From contig NZ_JAFMYU010000010.1 in the NCBI RefSeq assembly GCF_017353255.1, positions 1 to 64,000 on the forward strand: a stretch of 64,000 nt of DNA, given 5' to 3'. Within the stretch, counting starts at the first letter, position 1, and each line of letters opens with the position of its first letter. The position numbers and the translations under genes are program-made. Positions 9,001 to 18,251 of the stretch are shown piece by piece. The stretch is from Fibrella aquatilis (GTDB taxonomy: Bacteria; Bacteroidota; Bacteroidia; Cytophagales; Spirosomataceae). Under the pieces are notes generated by a model. That model saw only the letters and a program-made list of their open reading frames with translations, made no database searches and was not told where the DNA came from.

Positions 9001-10884
9001 TTACTGATACCCCCTTGCTTGCAACGCAAACAGTTCGGCGTAGCGGCCGTTTTGGGCCAGAAGCTCCTCGTGTGAACCGATTTCGACCAGGCGACCACCT
9101 TCCAGCACCAGGATGCGGTTGGCCATGCGGACAGTACTGAACCGGTGCGAAATAATCACCGACGACTTGCCTTCCGTGAGGGCGTTGAACCGCTGGAAGA
9201 CCTCATACTCGGCGCGGGCGTCGAGGGCGGCGGTGGGTTCGTCTAATATAATCAACTGCGCATCACGCATGTAGGCCCGCCCCAGCGCCACCTTCTGCCA
9301 CTCCCCGCCCGACAGCTCCACGCCTTTGTTGAAGCTCTTGCCCAGCTGCTGCTGATAGCCGTCGGGCAGTTTGGCAATGACCGAATCGGCCAGGCTACGC
9401 TGCGCCGAATTCTCGATGCGGGGTTGGTTGGTCCGTTCGTCAATATCACCCACGGCAATGTTGGTACCCGCCGACATTTTAAAGCGGATGTAATCCTGGA
9501 AAATCACGCCGATGTTACGCCGCAGGTCGTCCAGGTTATAGTTGCGTATGTCGTGGCCGTCGAGGAGAATGCGGCCTTCGGCGGGGTCGTAGAGGCGGGC
9601 CAGGAGTTTCACGAGCGTGGTTTTGCCGGCCCCGTTTTCGCCCACGAGGGCCAGTTTTTCGCCGGGTTTCAGCGTGAACGACAAGCCCCGCAAGGCCCAC
9701 CGTTCGGAGTTCGTGTACTTGAACCCAACATTCTCGAACGTGAACCCCTCGCGCACCGGGCGTGGAAACGGCAGCGGCGTTTTGGGCGAGTGAATGAGCG
9801 GCTTGATGGCGAAATAATCGAACAGATCCTGCAAATAGATGGCCTCCTGCGTGAGGCTGCTGAACTGCAACAAAATCCCCTCCAGCGACCCCCTGACCTG
9901 CCGGAACGACCCCGCCAGAAACGTGAGGTCGCCCAGCGAAATCTGCCCCGTTACGGCCCGCTGCACAATCCAGACGTAGGCCCCGTAGTAGCCCGCCGTG
10001 CCCAGCACCGTCAGCAGCGTACCCCAGGCTGCCCGACTCATGGCAATGGCCTGATTCTTACCCAGATACTCGTTCGACAGCACTCGAAACCGGTCGATGA
10101 GGAAGCCCGACAGGCCGAAGATCTTCACCTCTTTAGCCGTTTCGTCGCTGGCACCCACGTAGCGGAGGTAGTCCAGTTCGCGGCGTTCGGGCGTCCAACT
10201 TCTTGATAATGAATAGCTTTTCTTGTTGAAGTAATTGTCGCCGATGAACGAGGGAGTTACGGCCACGGCAATCAGCAACAACAGCCACGGGTTATACACC
10301 GCCAGCCCCGCCGCCAGAAAGCCCACCGAGATCAATTGCTGCACCTGCCCGAACACACCCGTCAGCAGCACCGTTCGACCCGACGTTTGGCGGCGTGCCC
10401 GTTCGAGCTTATCGTAGAACGTGGCATCTTCAAACTGCTCCAGGTCCAGCTCGGCGGCGTGTTCCATCAGGCGGATCGACGTGGCGTTGGCAAATTTATC
10501 ACCCAGCAGGCCGTCCATGAGCGAGATAGCCCGGCCAATGGCCGTTGAGAGGATGGCCAGCCCAAATTCAGCCGCCACCAGTTGCCAGAGCAGCATCGTA
10601 TCGGTGGTGCTACCGCCCGCTTTAGTCAGGCTAACCACCTGATCAATAATGAGTTTGCCGATGTAGAGCGAAGCCGCCGGAATGGCCGCCTGCACCAGCC
10701 GCAGCAGCGCATCGCCCACGAAAAGAGGCGGTGAGGTCTCCCAGACCAGCCGGAAAAAGGCGGGCAGGTTGCCCAGCGCGGCAAAGCGGTCGCGCCAGCT
10801 AAGCTGATCCGAAAGGGCATCTTTTTTCTCCGTCGGCACGGCCCCGCTAGGCGGCACCTGCGGACGTATTGTTGTTGGCGTCAT
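9001..10884 (-). CDS. ABC transporter, fused permease and ATPase (exporter type)
   Basis: A 627-residue half-transporter. The N-terminal half (about 45-350) has hydrophobic transmembrane helices. The C-terminal half is a nucleotide-binding domain with Walker A GENGAGKTT (415-423), signature LSGGEWQKVALGRA, Walker B LIILDEP and the switch His in IISHRFST. It would work as a homodimer in the inner membrane. The substrate cannot be read from sequence; relatives include lipid, peptide and drug exporters. It is the first gene of a probable two-gene operon with the Crp-type regulator. A 436-bp spacer lies upstream. Confidence 0.88.
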   Translation of the reverse strand: MTPTTIRPQVPPSGAVPTEKKDALSDQLSWRDRFAALGNLPAFFRLVWETSPPLFVGDALLRLVQAAIPAASLYIGKLIIDQVVSLTKAGGSTTDTMLLWQLVAAEFGLAILSTAIGRAISLMDGLLGDKFANATSIRLMEHAAELDLEQFEDATFYDKLERARRQTSGRTVLLTGVFGQVQQLISVGFLAAGLAVYNPWLLLLIAVAVTPSFIGDNYFNKKSYSLSRSWTPERRELDYLRYVGASDETAKEVKIFGLSGFLIDRFRVLSNEYLGKNQAIAMSRAAWGTLLTVLGTAGYYGAYVWIVQRAVTGQISLGDLTFLAGSFRQVRGSLEGILLQFSSLTQEAIYLQDLFDYFAIKPLIHSPKTPLPFPRPVREGFTFENVGFKYTNSERWALRGLSFTLKPGEKLALVGENGAGKTTLVKLLARLYDPAEGRILLDGHDIRNYNLDDLRRNIGVIFQDYIRFKMSAGTNIAVGDIDERTNQPRIENSAQRSLADSVIAKLPDGYQQQLGKSFNKGVELSGGEWQKVALGRAYMRDAQLIILDEPTAALDARAEYEVFQRFNALTEGKSSVIISHRFSTVRMANRILVLEGGRLVEIGSHEELLAQNGRYAELFALQARGYQ

Positions 10885-11320
10885 CTATAAAAAAGACAAG
10901 CCACGCCGGGTATTGGTTCAGCGGCTCTGTTTCCCTTACTACGCATTACCCGATATAGGCACCAACGTATAGGGGCCTGCGTTTTTTCACGAAGCCACTA
11001 CTGATCCGACCACTGAACAAGGGCATCACGCAAAGCCAAGAGCAAAACTATACATACATAGGTATCTGCTTAATATGTACCGTATGGAGGCTGAGTTTGT
11101 ACTTATATAACAATTTAACTAACTGATAATCAACGATATAAAATAAATAATGAATATAATTTATATAGCAGTAACTCTTTGTTTGTAACCATTTAATAGG
11201 TACTTGGCAAGACATTTTGTCTACTAATCTTTTTTTTTCTACCTTTCAAACGTTATCTGACAGGCAGAAAATGTGTCTGCCACCACTACTCCCAACTCAA
11301 CGCCAAACTTTGTCAAGCCG
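10885..11320. other. 436-bp intergenic region, AT-rich on its right half
   Basis: Between the divergent ABC exporter and the lipoprotein gene. The left part has a composition like the flanking genes, while 11040-11260 is markedly AT-rich with poly-T near 11230. Promoters for both directions are expected here. I see no gene, tRNA or clear inverted repeat. It marks the left edge of the AT-rich patch that continues to about 12.8 kb. Confidence 0.5.
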
Positions 11321-12151
11321 ATGCGCTACTCCCTCACCGCCAGCCTCTTGCTGCTTGCCGTATTGTTTGCTGGCATAGCCTGTCATGATAAGGTAGACGT
11401 AGATATAGAGCCGGTCATTACTCAACCTGTACCCGCTTGCCGGATTGTGAAAACGGCCTACAAAACCATCTACATCAGCGGTCCTAAAGTAGGGTACGAA
11501 AAGTTAATGGCAGGAAACAAATCGTACGATTTGTACACATGGGTGGAATATAAATATACTTACGATGCAGACGGCAGGGTCATAAAACAAGAGAGCTTTA
11601 CATGGGGTGGCTACTCAACGGTTGTGTATATGTATACAGCCACTAAGCTTTACACGAGACGAGTCAACGCTAGCAAGGACGGACTCGACACACAAATTGT
11701 ATTAGATACAATTCCGCTAAACAGGCACGGCTTTGATGATCGTAGCATATTTGATGAGCAAGGCCATGTGATGCTATACAAGGGAGTCAAAAACATGGAA
11801 CCCTCGCGCTGGGTAGACAATAACAAAACTTATTCTATGATGCCCTTGGAGGCAGGCAAGATATACCGTGTAGCCACTTATGATTTAACCCGCCTGGCCT
11901 TACCCTATATCTTCCAGTTTGAGGGTGTTGGTAGCAAAAATTTAGTGTCCTCTATAACAACGAATGCATCGGGTAGCCCTTTTTATAAGGAGGGTCCGGT
12001 GTATAAGCAGGATTTTATCTACACTTATGATACCAACGGGCGGGTAGTCCGGCAGGTTCAGGTGGATACTGAGTACTCTGGTAGCAACTGGCAATTTGCC
12101 GAAAATCCGGGTCTGATTGGTGTGTACGATTATGAGTACAGTTGTCAGTAA
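11321..12151 (+). CDS. Putative lipoprotein with YD-repeat-like strands
   Basis: A 276-residue protein. The start at 11321 gives a lipoprotein signal peptide with a lipobox (LLFAGIAC, Cys about 22), so the protein should be anchored to a membrane facing the periplasm or outside. The open frame extends 48 bp upstream without improving the leader. Two stretches, YKYTYDADGRVIKQESF and FIYTYDTNGRVVRQVQV, are single YD/RHS-like beta-strand motifs as seen in many Bacteroidota DUF4595-like lipoproteins. An RHS-type remnant lies 500 bp further on. No catalytic motif was recognised. It is more AT-rich than its neighbours. The function is unknown. Confidence 0.6.
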   Translation: MRYSLTASLLLLAVLFAGIACHDKVDVDIEPVITQPVPACRIVKTAYKTIYISGPKVGYEKLMAGNKSYDLYTWVEYKYTYDADGRVIKQESFTWGGYSTVVYMYTATKLYTRRVNASKDGLDTQIVLDTIPLNRHGFDDRSIFDEQGHVMLYKGVKNMEPSRWVDNNKTYSMMPLEAGKIYRVATYDLTRLALPYIFQFEGVGSKNLVSSITTNASGSPFYKEGPVYKQDFIYTYDTNGRVVRQVQVDTEYSGSNWQFAENPGLIGVYDYEYSCQ

Positions 12152-12196
12152 AATTTTTGTTAAAATGACTAAGCCCCCGACTATTGTCAGCAAACA

Positions 12197-12634
12197 ATGA
12201 AAATTCAATTTTTGACTCTACTGTTGAGCTTCACCCTAACTAAAGGAATAGCTCAAAACGTTAAGATATCGTTATATTTTCACATTGAAAACATCCTTCC
12301 TTCGGCAGATAAACTACGGGTAGTTACAGTAACTGTAAATGGAGAAGAAATAAAATTAAACGTAGATGATACCGGTTTTTTTATCCCAGACAGTCTTTTC
12401 AAAAGAAAAGCTAATTTACGTATTAAAGCAAATGGTAAACAGTATCAATTTAGTAATATAGTTCTGAACTGGCAACCTGCATATCCTAAATGGATTTTAA
12501 GTGTTGACTACCAACCTATTTCTAAAACACATAAGTATTTAATAGTAAACGTAAGACGTAAAGTGAGGTGGTTATATACATTAGATAAAGGAACGGGGTC
12601 TCTCATTACAGAATATAGATTTAGTAAGCCCTGA
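12197..12634 (+). CDS. Small exported protein of unknown function
   Basis: A 145-residue protein with a signal peptide (MKIQFLTLLLSFTLTKGIAQ). The body is predicted mostly beta (VKISLYFHIENI, LRVVTVTVNGEEIKLNVDD) and resembles a small beta-sandwich, with a basic, aromatic C-terminus. I do not recognise a family. It starts 45 bp after the lipoprotein gene and is clearly AT-richer than the genes around this patch, which hints at a different origin. It could be cotranscribed with the lipoprotein gene. Confidence 0.55.
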   Translation: MKIQFLTLLLSFTLTKGIAQNVKISLYFHIENILPSADKLRVVTVTVNGEEIKLNVDDTGFFIPDSLFKRKANLRIKANGKQYQFSNIVLNWQPAYPKWILSVDYQPISKTHKYLIVNVRRKVRWLYTLDKGTGSLITEYRFSKP

Positions 12635-12639
12635 ATTGA

Positions 12640-12807
12640 AACCACGATTACACCTACCTGAACAGACCCCGGCTGATTAGCTTCACCAACGGGCAGACCA
12701 TCCAGATGCAGGATGACGGCACGGGCCGTGAGCTGCGCCAGATCGGGCACAACGGTACAGTGACGGAACACATGGATAATTTGCTGTATCGGGCGGGTGC
12801 ATTGTAG
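12640..12807 (+). pseudogene. Remnant of an RHS/YD-repeat protein (C-terminal fragment)
   Basis: An open stretch of 55 codons without a start codon, directly behind an in-frame TGA and ending in TAG at 12805. It reads DYTYLNRPRLISFTNGQTIQ and then GTGRELRQIGHNG, which is the strand pattern of RHS/YD repeats (Y-x-Y-L-N-x-P followed by F-x-N-G-Q). It looks like a leftover of a larger RHS-family gene rather than a working gene. Together with the AT-rich genes before it, this points to past insertion and decay. Confidence 0.55.
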
Positions 12808-12859
12808 CAAATCGCCCAAGATGAGAGATGGACTGCACTGGGTATATGTTCACCCATTC

Positions 12860-13678
12860 CTATCGCGGGAAGCCGTTGCGGAAGAAGAGCAGGTGCGACT
12901 CTATGTTGTTGCGCCAATAGTCCCAGGTGTGGCCACCGGGGCGCTCTACGTAGTCGTGGGCGATGTTTCGTTGCAACAGCTTCTGGTGTAGGTTCCGGTT
13001 TACGGTCGTGAAAAAGTCGTCGGTGCCGCAGTCTATCATCAGGCGGAGTTCGCCGGTTTGTAATGATTCGATCACGTTGATGACCACGTTTTTATCCCAA
13101 ACCGCCTGATTGGCAGGCTCTTCGCCCAGCAACCCCTTGATCTCCCAGTTGCCGGGAAACGGCCTGAAATCGACCCCGCCACTCAGGCTCCCGGCCTGAC
13201 TGTACAGGTCGCGGTGGCGCACGGCCAGGTACAGGGCACCGTGTCCACCCATAGATAAGCCCGTGATAGCCCGGTGCTGCCGGTCGGCCAGGGTGCGGTA
13301 CTGGGTGTCGAGGTAGGGGATCAGTTCGGTGGTCATAAACGTCTCATAACGCATGACCGGGTTAATTGGGCTGTCGAGGTACCAGCTGTTTTGCGCGTCG
13401 GGGCAGGCAATGATGATGCCATAGCGGTCGGCGTAAGTGGCTAGTTCGGGGAGGTTGCCGATCCAGTCGCGGTGGCTCCCCCCAAATCCATGCAGCAGAT
13501 ATACCACCGGAAAGCGGTCGGCGGGGGCCGAGGCGTAGCGGTCGGGGGTGATGACCACGCACTTGACGGTTCTGTTCATAGCTGGACTAGCCACCTGAAC
13601 GGTGTCGACGTGCCCAGCCACGAGCGTGAAGGTTATTGACAGTAAAAAGGGAAGAACAAACCAGACTTTTAAATTCAT
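12860..13678 (-). CDS. Secreted alpha/beta-hydrolase esterase (esterase D / tributyrin esterase type)
   Basis: A 272-residue exported enzyme. The start at 13678 (MNLKVWFVLPFLL) gives a signal peptide; another ATG five codons upstream is possible. The fold is that of the esterase D family: oxyanion motif LLHGFGGSHRDW, nucleophile elbow GLSMGGHGAL (Ser), acid in DCGTDDFF, and base His in PGGHTWDYW. These enzymes cleave short acyl esters, including acetyl or feruloyl groups on polysaccharides. The true substrate is not known. No neighbours hint at a pathway. The 276 bp upstream contain no gene. Confidence 0.82.
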   Translation of the reverse strand: MNLKVWFVLPFLLSITFTLVAGHVDTVQVASPAMNRTVKCVVITPDRYASAPADRFPVVYLLHGFGGSHRDWIGNLPELATYADRYGIIIACPDAQNSWYLDSPINPVMRYETFMTTELIPYLDTQYRTLADRQHRAITGLSMGGHGALYLAVRHRDLYSQAGSLSGGVDFRPFPGNWEIKGLLGEEPANQAVWDKNVVINVIESLQTGELRLMIDCGTDDFFTTVNRNLHQKLLQRNIAHDYVERPGGHTWDYWRNNIESHLLFFRNGFPR

Positions 13679-13954
13679 AATCTTGATTATCAACTACTTA
13701 CCAAACACAGTGTGAGACGGCAACGATACAGCTTGACGCTTTCGACGAAGAAAAATCAGCAGCAACCTGTCAATAGCCACATGGCTTAAACGCTGAAAAC
13801 TATTCTAGGTAGCAAATAAAGCGGTCTGCCAGGCCATTACTATCGTATAGCCGATGATATAGCCGGGTCGATAAATAAATTAAATCGACAGATTTTATGG
13901 AAATATCCTGAAACCAGTATCTTTTCGGATAATACACAAGCATACTCACAGTAC

Positions 13955-15247
13955 ATGAAAACCAAGCCTTTTCTACGTACTCAGCGCCTTGTATGGGTGT
14001 TGACTGGCTATCTGATTACCTGCGTAAGCTACCCCGCTCTACCTGCCGACGGTACTATGCCGGGTGATATTCCGTTTGTGAAAGGACCGTGGAAAACAAT
14101 ACTGGCCGAGGCCAAAGCACGACATAAATCCATCTTTGTTGCCATTCAGCGGAGTGAGTGCCAACCCTGCCAAACGCTGGAAAAAGAAGCCTTTTCCGAC
14201 CCGGCAGTGGGGCGAACATATGGTACCTCGTTTATTAGCTACATCCTGACCATCGCCGATGCTGACGGCCCGGCATTGGTGAAACAGTATGCCGTAACAG
14301 CCTACCCAACGCTGCTTTTTCTGTCGGAAGACGGAGTCTTACTGCATCGCAGCCTGGGCAATTCCGGGGCAAAAGGGTTGCTCACCGACGCAGCCATTAC
14401 GCTCGAAACAGCCCGCAATCCCAGAACAATTGCGGTTTGGGACAGCGAGTTTTTGGCGGGAAAGCGCAATGCTGAGTTCCTAAGGGCCTATTTAGACAAA
14501 CGGGCGTACCTCGGCCTACCCAACGAAGCCGCTCTGGAGGCGTATCTCCAACACGTCTCGAAAGCAGACTGGGCCTTACCCAAAAACGTTCGTCTGATTG
14601 CCAGCAACAGCGAAACGGCCCGCCTGCCCACCTTCGATTGGCTCCTGACCACCGCCGAACAGGCCAAACGCGACCCACGGCAATCGAACCTGATTTTCTA
14701 CGCGCTGACCACAGCCAACCGCGTGGTTGAACGTGAGTGGGAAATGGCCAAAACACCCGCCGACCTGGAACGGGTTATCGCCATCGGGCACCGCATCGAC
14801 CAACTGTCGGGCAAGTCACATTCGGCAGACGAACAGGCTCAGCAAGACATGGGCAAACGGATGAGCTTTTATGGACGCACCAAAAACGAAGCCAAATACC
14901 GTGAACTGGCACTCCTCGTTGGTGTGCAGGCCATGACTGCCACCGAGGGATTACGGCAGGCAATTGACGCTGATTTTCGACAGCCCATCGACTACAAAGA
15001 CCAGTCTGAAACGGGAAAAATTACTGCCGCCCGCCTTGTGGCAGAACGTACGAAGCATATGCAAGATTCGCAGCATTACGCTCAGCGGTTGCACAAACTG
15101 GCCGCTGCCTATCTCCTCCTGCGTATGACCAGTCCCGCCGATCTGAACCAGGCTCTGATCTGGTCGGCACGTGCTGTTGAACTCGTGGCTTCACCCGCAA
15201 ACCTCGACACCCACGCGCAAGTGCTCCACCAGCTAGGTCAAAAATAA
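13955..15247 (+). CDS. Exported thioredoxin-fold protein, first of three tandem paralogues
   Basis: A 430-residue protein with a signal peptide-like N-terminus. A thioredoxin-fold domain follows (about 40-150) with the motif SECQPCQTLEKEAF (Cys69, Cys72) and cis-Pro strand AVTAYPTLLFL. Unlike its two paralogues downstream, it has ECQPC instead of WCGPC: the Trp and Gly of a classic redox site are gone, although both Cys remain. The C-terminal 280 residues are helical (about 150-430) and end in an ALIWSARAVEL-x-LDTHAQVLHQLG segment like a TPR pair. The function is probably thiol chemistry in the periplasm. The changed active site suggests an isomerase-like or specialised role. Confidence 0.75.
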   Translation: MKTKPFLRTQRLVWVLTGYLITCVSYPALPADGTMPGDIPFVKGPWKTILAEAKARHKSIFVAIQRSECQPCQTLEKEAFSDPAVGRTYGTSFISYILTIADADGPALVKQYAVTAYPTLLFLSEDGVLLHRSLGNSGAKGLLTDAAITLETARNPRTIAVWDSEFLAGKRNAEFLRAYLDKRAYLGLPNEAALEAYLQHVSKADWALPKNVRLIASNSETARLPTFDWLLTTAEQAKRDPRQSNLIFYALTTANRVVEREWEMAKTPADLERVIAIGHRIDQLSGKSHSADEQAQQDMGKRMSFYGRTKNEAKYRELALLVGVQAMTATEGLRQAIDADFRQPIDYKDQSETGKITAARLVAERTKHMQDSQHYAQRLHKLAAAYLLLRMTSPADLNQALIWSARAVELVASPANLDTHAQVLHQLGQK

Positions 15248-15334
15248 ATTCGCCAATAACTATACAATTAGTTAATCACAGCCGTTACAGTATCAGCTAC
15301 TTACATAGGCAAAACCCATCCACAATCAACAACC

Positions 15335-16756
15335 ATGAACACCTTTATACGTACCCAGGCACTACGCGTGGTCCTAGCGTTAGCCTGTTTCACCAGCACT
15401 TCCGTTGCTTATGCGAAACGGCCAACCGTTGCCGTAGCAGCTGATACAACAGCAGGCATCCGTTTTTTCAAAGGCACCTGGTCGGCTTTGCTGAACGAGG
15501 CAAAAAAACAGAACAAGCCCATCTTTGTCGATGTCTACACTACCTGGTGCGGCCCCTGCAAACTGATGGCCAAAGAGGCGTTTCCAGACAAGGCCGTGGG
15601 CGAAAAATTCAACGCTAACTTCATCAGCTACCAGATCGACGCCGAAAAAGGGGAAGGCATCGCCCTGGCCAAGCAATATGCCGTAGATAGCTATCCCACC
15701 GTGCTGTACGTATCGGCAACCGGTGATCTGGTGCACCGGTCCACGGGCTACGGTAACGTCAAACACTTCCTGGATGAGGCCGACAAAGCCATTACGGCGG
15801 CCAAAGATCCCATGCCTATTTCAGTGATGGATAAGCAGTATGCCGCCGGTAAACGCGATGCTGATTTTCTGGCCAGCTACCTTACCAAACTCACCCACGT
15901 GGGTATGCCCCGGCCCGACGTGCTGACGGCCTACCTCGATGCCGTGCCCGAATCGGAGTGGTCGACCGATAAGAACCTGACTGTCATTGGCGGCAACCTC
16001 ACCACGGCCACCTCGAAGGGGTTCGACGTGCTGCTGAAAAACGCCCCCGACGTGGTGATGAATCCGGCGCGGCGGGCAGTGGCTCAACCGCTGGTGAACG
16101 GGCTGTTCAGTTCGCTGGAAAAAGATTATAACCTGGCGGTGAAGCAAAACGACGAGGCGCTGCTCAACACCATGCTGGCCAACCGGAAACGAATGACGAC
16201 GGCCTTACCCATGCAGATCGGTAGTCGCGAAGACCCCGCCGAAACCGACAGGATGTACCGGATGCGTTTCTACCAACAGACCAGGAACATGGGTAAATAC
16301 CAGGCTATGGTGGCTGAAGACACCAAACGGCTGATGAGCATTCCTGCCGATACGCTGACGGCCAAAGACAACGCCGCCTACCAACTGGCCCTGAAACAAA
16401 CCGCCGCCATGCCCGATTCGGTCAAAAGCAACGAGCTGTTCAGGAAGTACGTCGAAGGCATGAAAAAGGCCGAATCGCGGAAAGTGGCCATGCAGCTAAA
16501 CAACTATGCCTGGGCTTGTTACGACCGAAAAGACGCCACGCCTGCCGAACTGAAACAGGCCCTGGCGTGGTCGGGGCGCTCGGTAGAACTAGACCGTGCA
16601 CCAATGTTTTTAGACACCTACGCCCATTTACTGCACCGGTTGGGCCGCAAAGCCGAAGCCATTACGACCGAGAAAGAAGCTCTTGACAAGGCCAAAACAG
16701 GAGGCGACGACATAACGGTCTACGAGAAAGTACTGACCGAATGGCAAACGAAGTAA
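15335..16756 (+). CDS. Exported thioredoxin-fold protein, second tandem paralogue
   Basis: A 473-residue protein with a signal peptide (cleavage after about residue 27, SVAYA). The thioredoxin domain has YTTWCGPCKLMAKEAF (Cys72, Cys75) and DSYPTVLYVS with the cis-Pro. It is followed by a long helical region and a TPR-like end (LAWSGRSVELDRAPMFLDTYAHLLHRLGRK). It starts 87 bp after the first paralogue and shares its full layout, so the cluster arose by tandem duplication. A role in periplasmic disulfide reduction or protein repair is likely. No cognate membrane reductase (DsbD/CcdA) is in the window. Confidence 0.8.
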   Translation: MNTFIRTQALRVVLALACFTSTSVAYAKRPTVAVAADTTAGIRFFKGTWSALLNEAKKQNKPIFVDVYTTWCGPCKLMAKEAFPDKAVGEKFNANFISYQIDAEKGEGIALAKQYAVDSYPTVLYVSATGDLVHRSTGYGNVKHFLDEADKAITAAKDPMPISVMDKQYAAGKRDADFLASYLTKLTHVGMPRPDVLTAYLDAVPESEWSTDKNLTVIGGNLTTATSKGFDVLLKNAPDVVMNPARRAVAQPLVNGLFSSLEKDYNLAVKQNDEALLNTMLANRKRMTTALPMQIGSREDPAETDRMYRMRFYQQTRNMGKYQAMVAEDTKRLMSIPADTLTAKDNAAYQLALKQTAAMPDSVKSNELFRKYVEGMKKAESRKVAMQLNNYAWACYDRKDATPAELKQALAWSGRSVELDRAPMFLDTYAHLLHRLGRKAEAITTEKEALDKAKTGGDDITVYEKVLTEWQTK

Positions 16757-16829
16757 CTCATTTTGTCATTCGTTTAGTGGTCATTTAAATAGCTGCGTTT
16801 ACCTATTAACTCCTTAACTAACTAGCACG

Positions 16830-18230
16830 ATGAAAACCCATTCCCTTTTCCACTCCGGGCGGCTGCTTCTGCTGCTTGCCCTTGTCTGTACTACCCTGCT
16901 CACCCGCGCTGCAACGCCCTTCTCTGCCGACGAACCTACTGGTATTCAGTTCTTTAAAGGCTCTTGGCCAGCAGTACTAGCCGAAGCCAAAAAGCAAAAC
17001 AAGCCCGTCTTTGTCGACATCTTCACTACCTGGTGCGGTCCCTGTAAACTGATGGCCAAGCAGGCTTTTCCCGACCAGAAAGTGGGCGAGAAATTCAACG
17101 CTAATTTCATCAGCTACCAGATCGACGCCGAGAAAGGCGAGGGTATCGACGTGGCCAAAAAATACGCCGTAACGGCCTACCCCACCTCGCTCTACGTATC
17201 GGGCGATGGCGACCTGATTTACCGGGTAGTGGGCTATAGCGGTATTCCAGGCATGATGACCGAAGCCGACAAAGCCATTGCCGCTGCCAAAGACCCCAAC
17301 CCGGTATCGATGATGGATAAGCAGTTTGAAGGGGGCAAACGCGACGCCGATTTCCTGCGGGCTTACCTGGCCAAACGGGCGCAGATTGGTATGCCCAGCC
17401 CCGAAGCCCTGGAAGCGTTTCTGACCGCCGTTCCCCAGGCCGAATGGACCAGCGCCGCCAACATCGACGCCGTAGCAGGCAACCTGACTACGGCCCGGTC
17501 GCGGGCGTTTGAACCGCTGCTTGCCGAAGTTAAAACCATCCGTATGGACAAATCGCGGATGAAAACGGCACAGACCATTATGCAGGCGGTAAGCCAGGCA
17601 GCGGGGCGCGACGAGCGACAGGCCAAGACCGAAGCTGAGTTGGAAACCGCCATTGCCAACACCCTGAAACTGCGCGCCACTATGTCGGGAAAACCTATTT
17701 CTGCCGCCGACCAGCAAACAATGACCAACGACAGCAAGCTGAGTTTTTATTTGCGAACCAAAAACCTGCCCAAATACCGCGAACTCGCCACCGTTGTTGG
17801 TAACAAGCTACTGGCCATATCGACCGATTCGCTGAAGGCCAGAGATGCCGCCACTTTCCAGCGGTTTATGGACGAGGCCAAATTGGTACCTGATTCGGTG
17901 AAGGCCAGCCCTAATTTTACGCGCTACGCCGCCATGATGAAGACCATCGAGACGCAGCAGGTGTCAGGTAAGCTGAATAGCCTGGCGTGGACTTATTTCG
18001 AGAAAATGACCGACCCCGCCGACATCAAGCAGGCACTTGTCTGGTCAACGCGGATGGTGGAGCTAGACCGTAAGCCCGCCCTGCTCGACACCCACGCCCA
18101 GTTACTGGGCAAAGCGGGTCGCAAATCGGAGGCCATAACTATGGAGCAAGAGGCACTTACCAAAGCCAAAGCCGCTGGCGAAGACCCCGCCGATTACGAA
18201 AAAGCCCTGGCCGAGCTACAGAAAAAATAG
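16830..18230 (+). CDS. Exported thioredoxin-fold protein, third tandem paralogue
   Basis: A 466-residue protein with a hydrophobic leader (RLLLLLALVCTTLLTRA). The thioredoxin site is FTTWCGPCKLMAKQAF (Cys69, Cys72), with TAYPTSLYVS. The domain order is the same as in the second paralogue, and the two agree closely in the thioredoxin part (GEKFNANFISYQIDAEKGEG occurs in both). The helical C-terminal half diverges more. The spacing from the second paralogue is 73 bp. The three genes could be one transcription unit. Only the first of the three has lost the WCGPC form. Confidence 0.8.
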   Translation: MKTHSLFHSGRLLLLLALVCTTLLTRAATPFSADEPTGIQFFKGSWPAVLAEAKKQNKPVFVDIFTTWCGPCKLMAKQAFPDQKVGEKFNANFISYQIDAEKGEGIDVAKKYAVTAYPTSLYVSGDGDLIYRVVGYSGIPGMMTEADKAIAAAKDPNPVSMMDKQFEGGKRDADFLRAYLAKRAQIGMPSPEALEAFLTAVPQAEWTSAANIDAVAGNLTTARSRAFEPLLAEVKTIRMDKSRMKTAQTIMQAVSQAAGRDERQAKTEAELETAIANTLKLRATMSGKPISAADQQTMTNDSKLSFYLRTKNLPKYRELATVVGNKLLAISTDSLKARDAATFQRFMDEAKLVPDSVKASPNFTRYAAMMKTIETQQVSGKLNSLAWTYFEKMTDPADIKQALVWSTRMVELDRKPALLDTHAQLLGKAGRKSEAITMEQEALTKAKAAGEDPADYEKALAELQKK

Positions 18231-18251
18231 CCGGGGTTTTGGAGAAAACCA

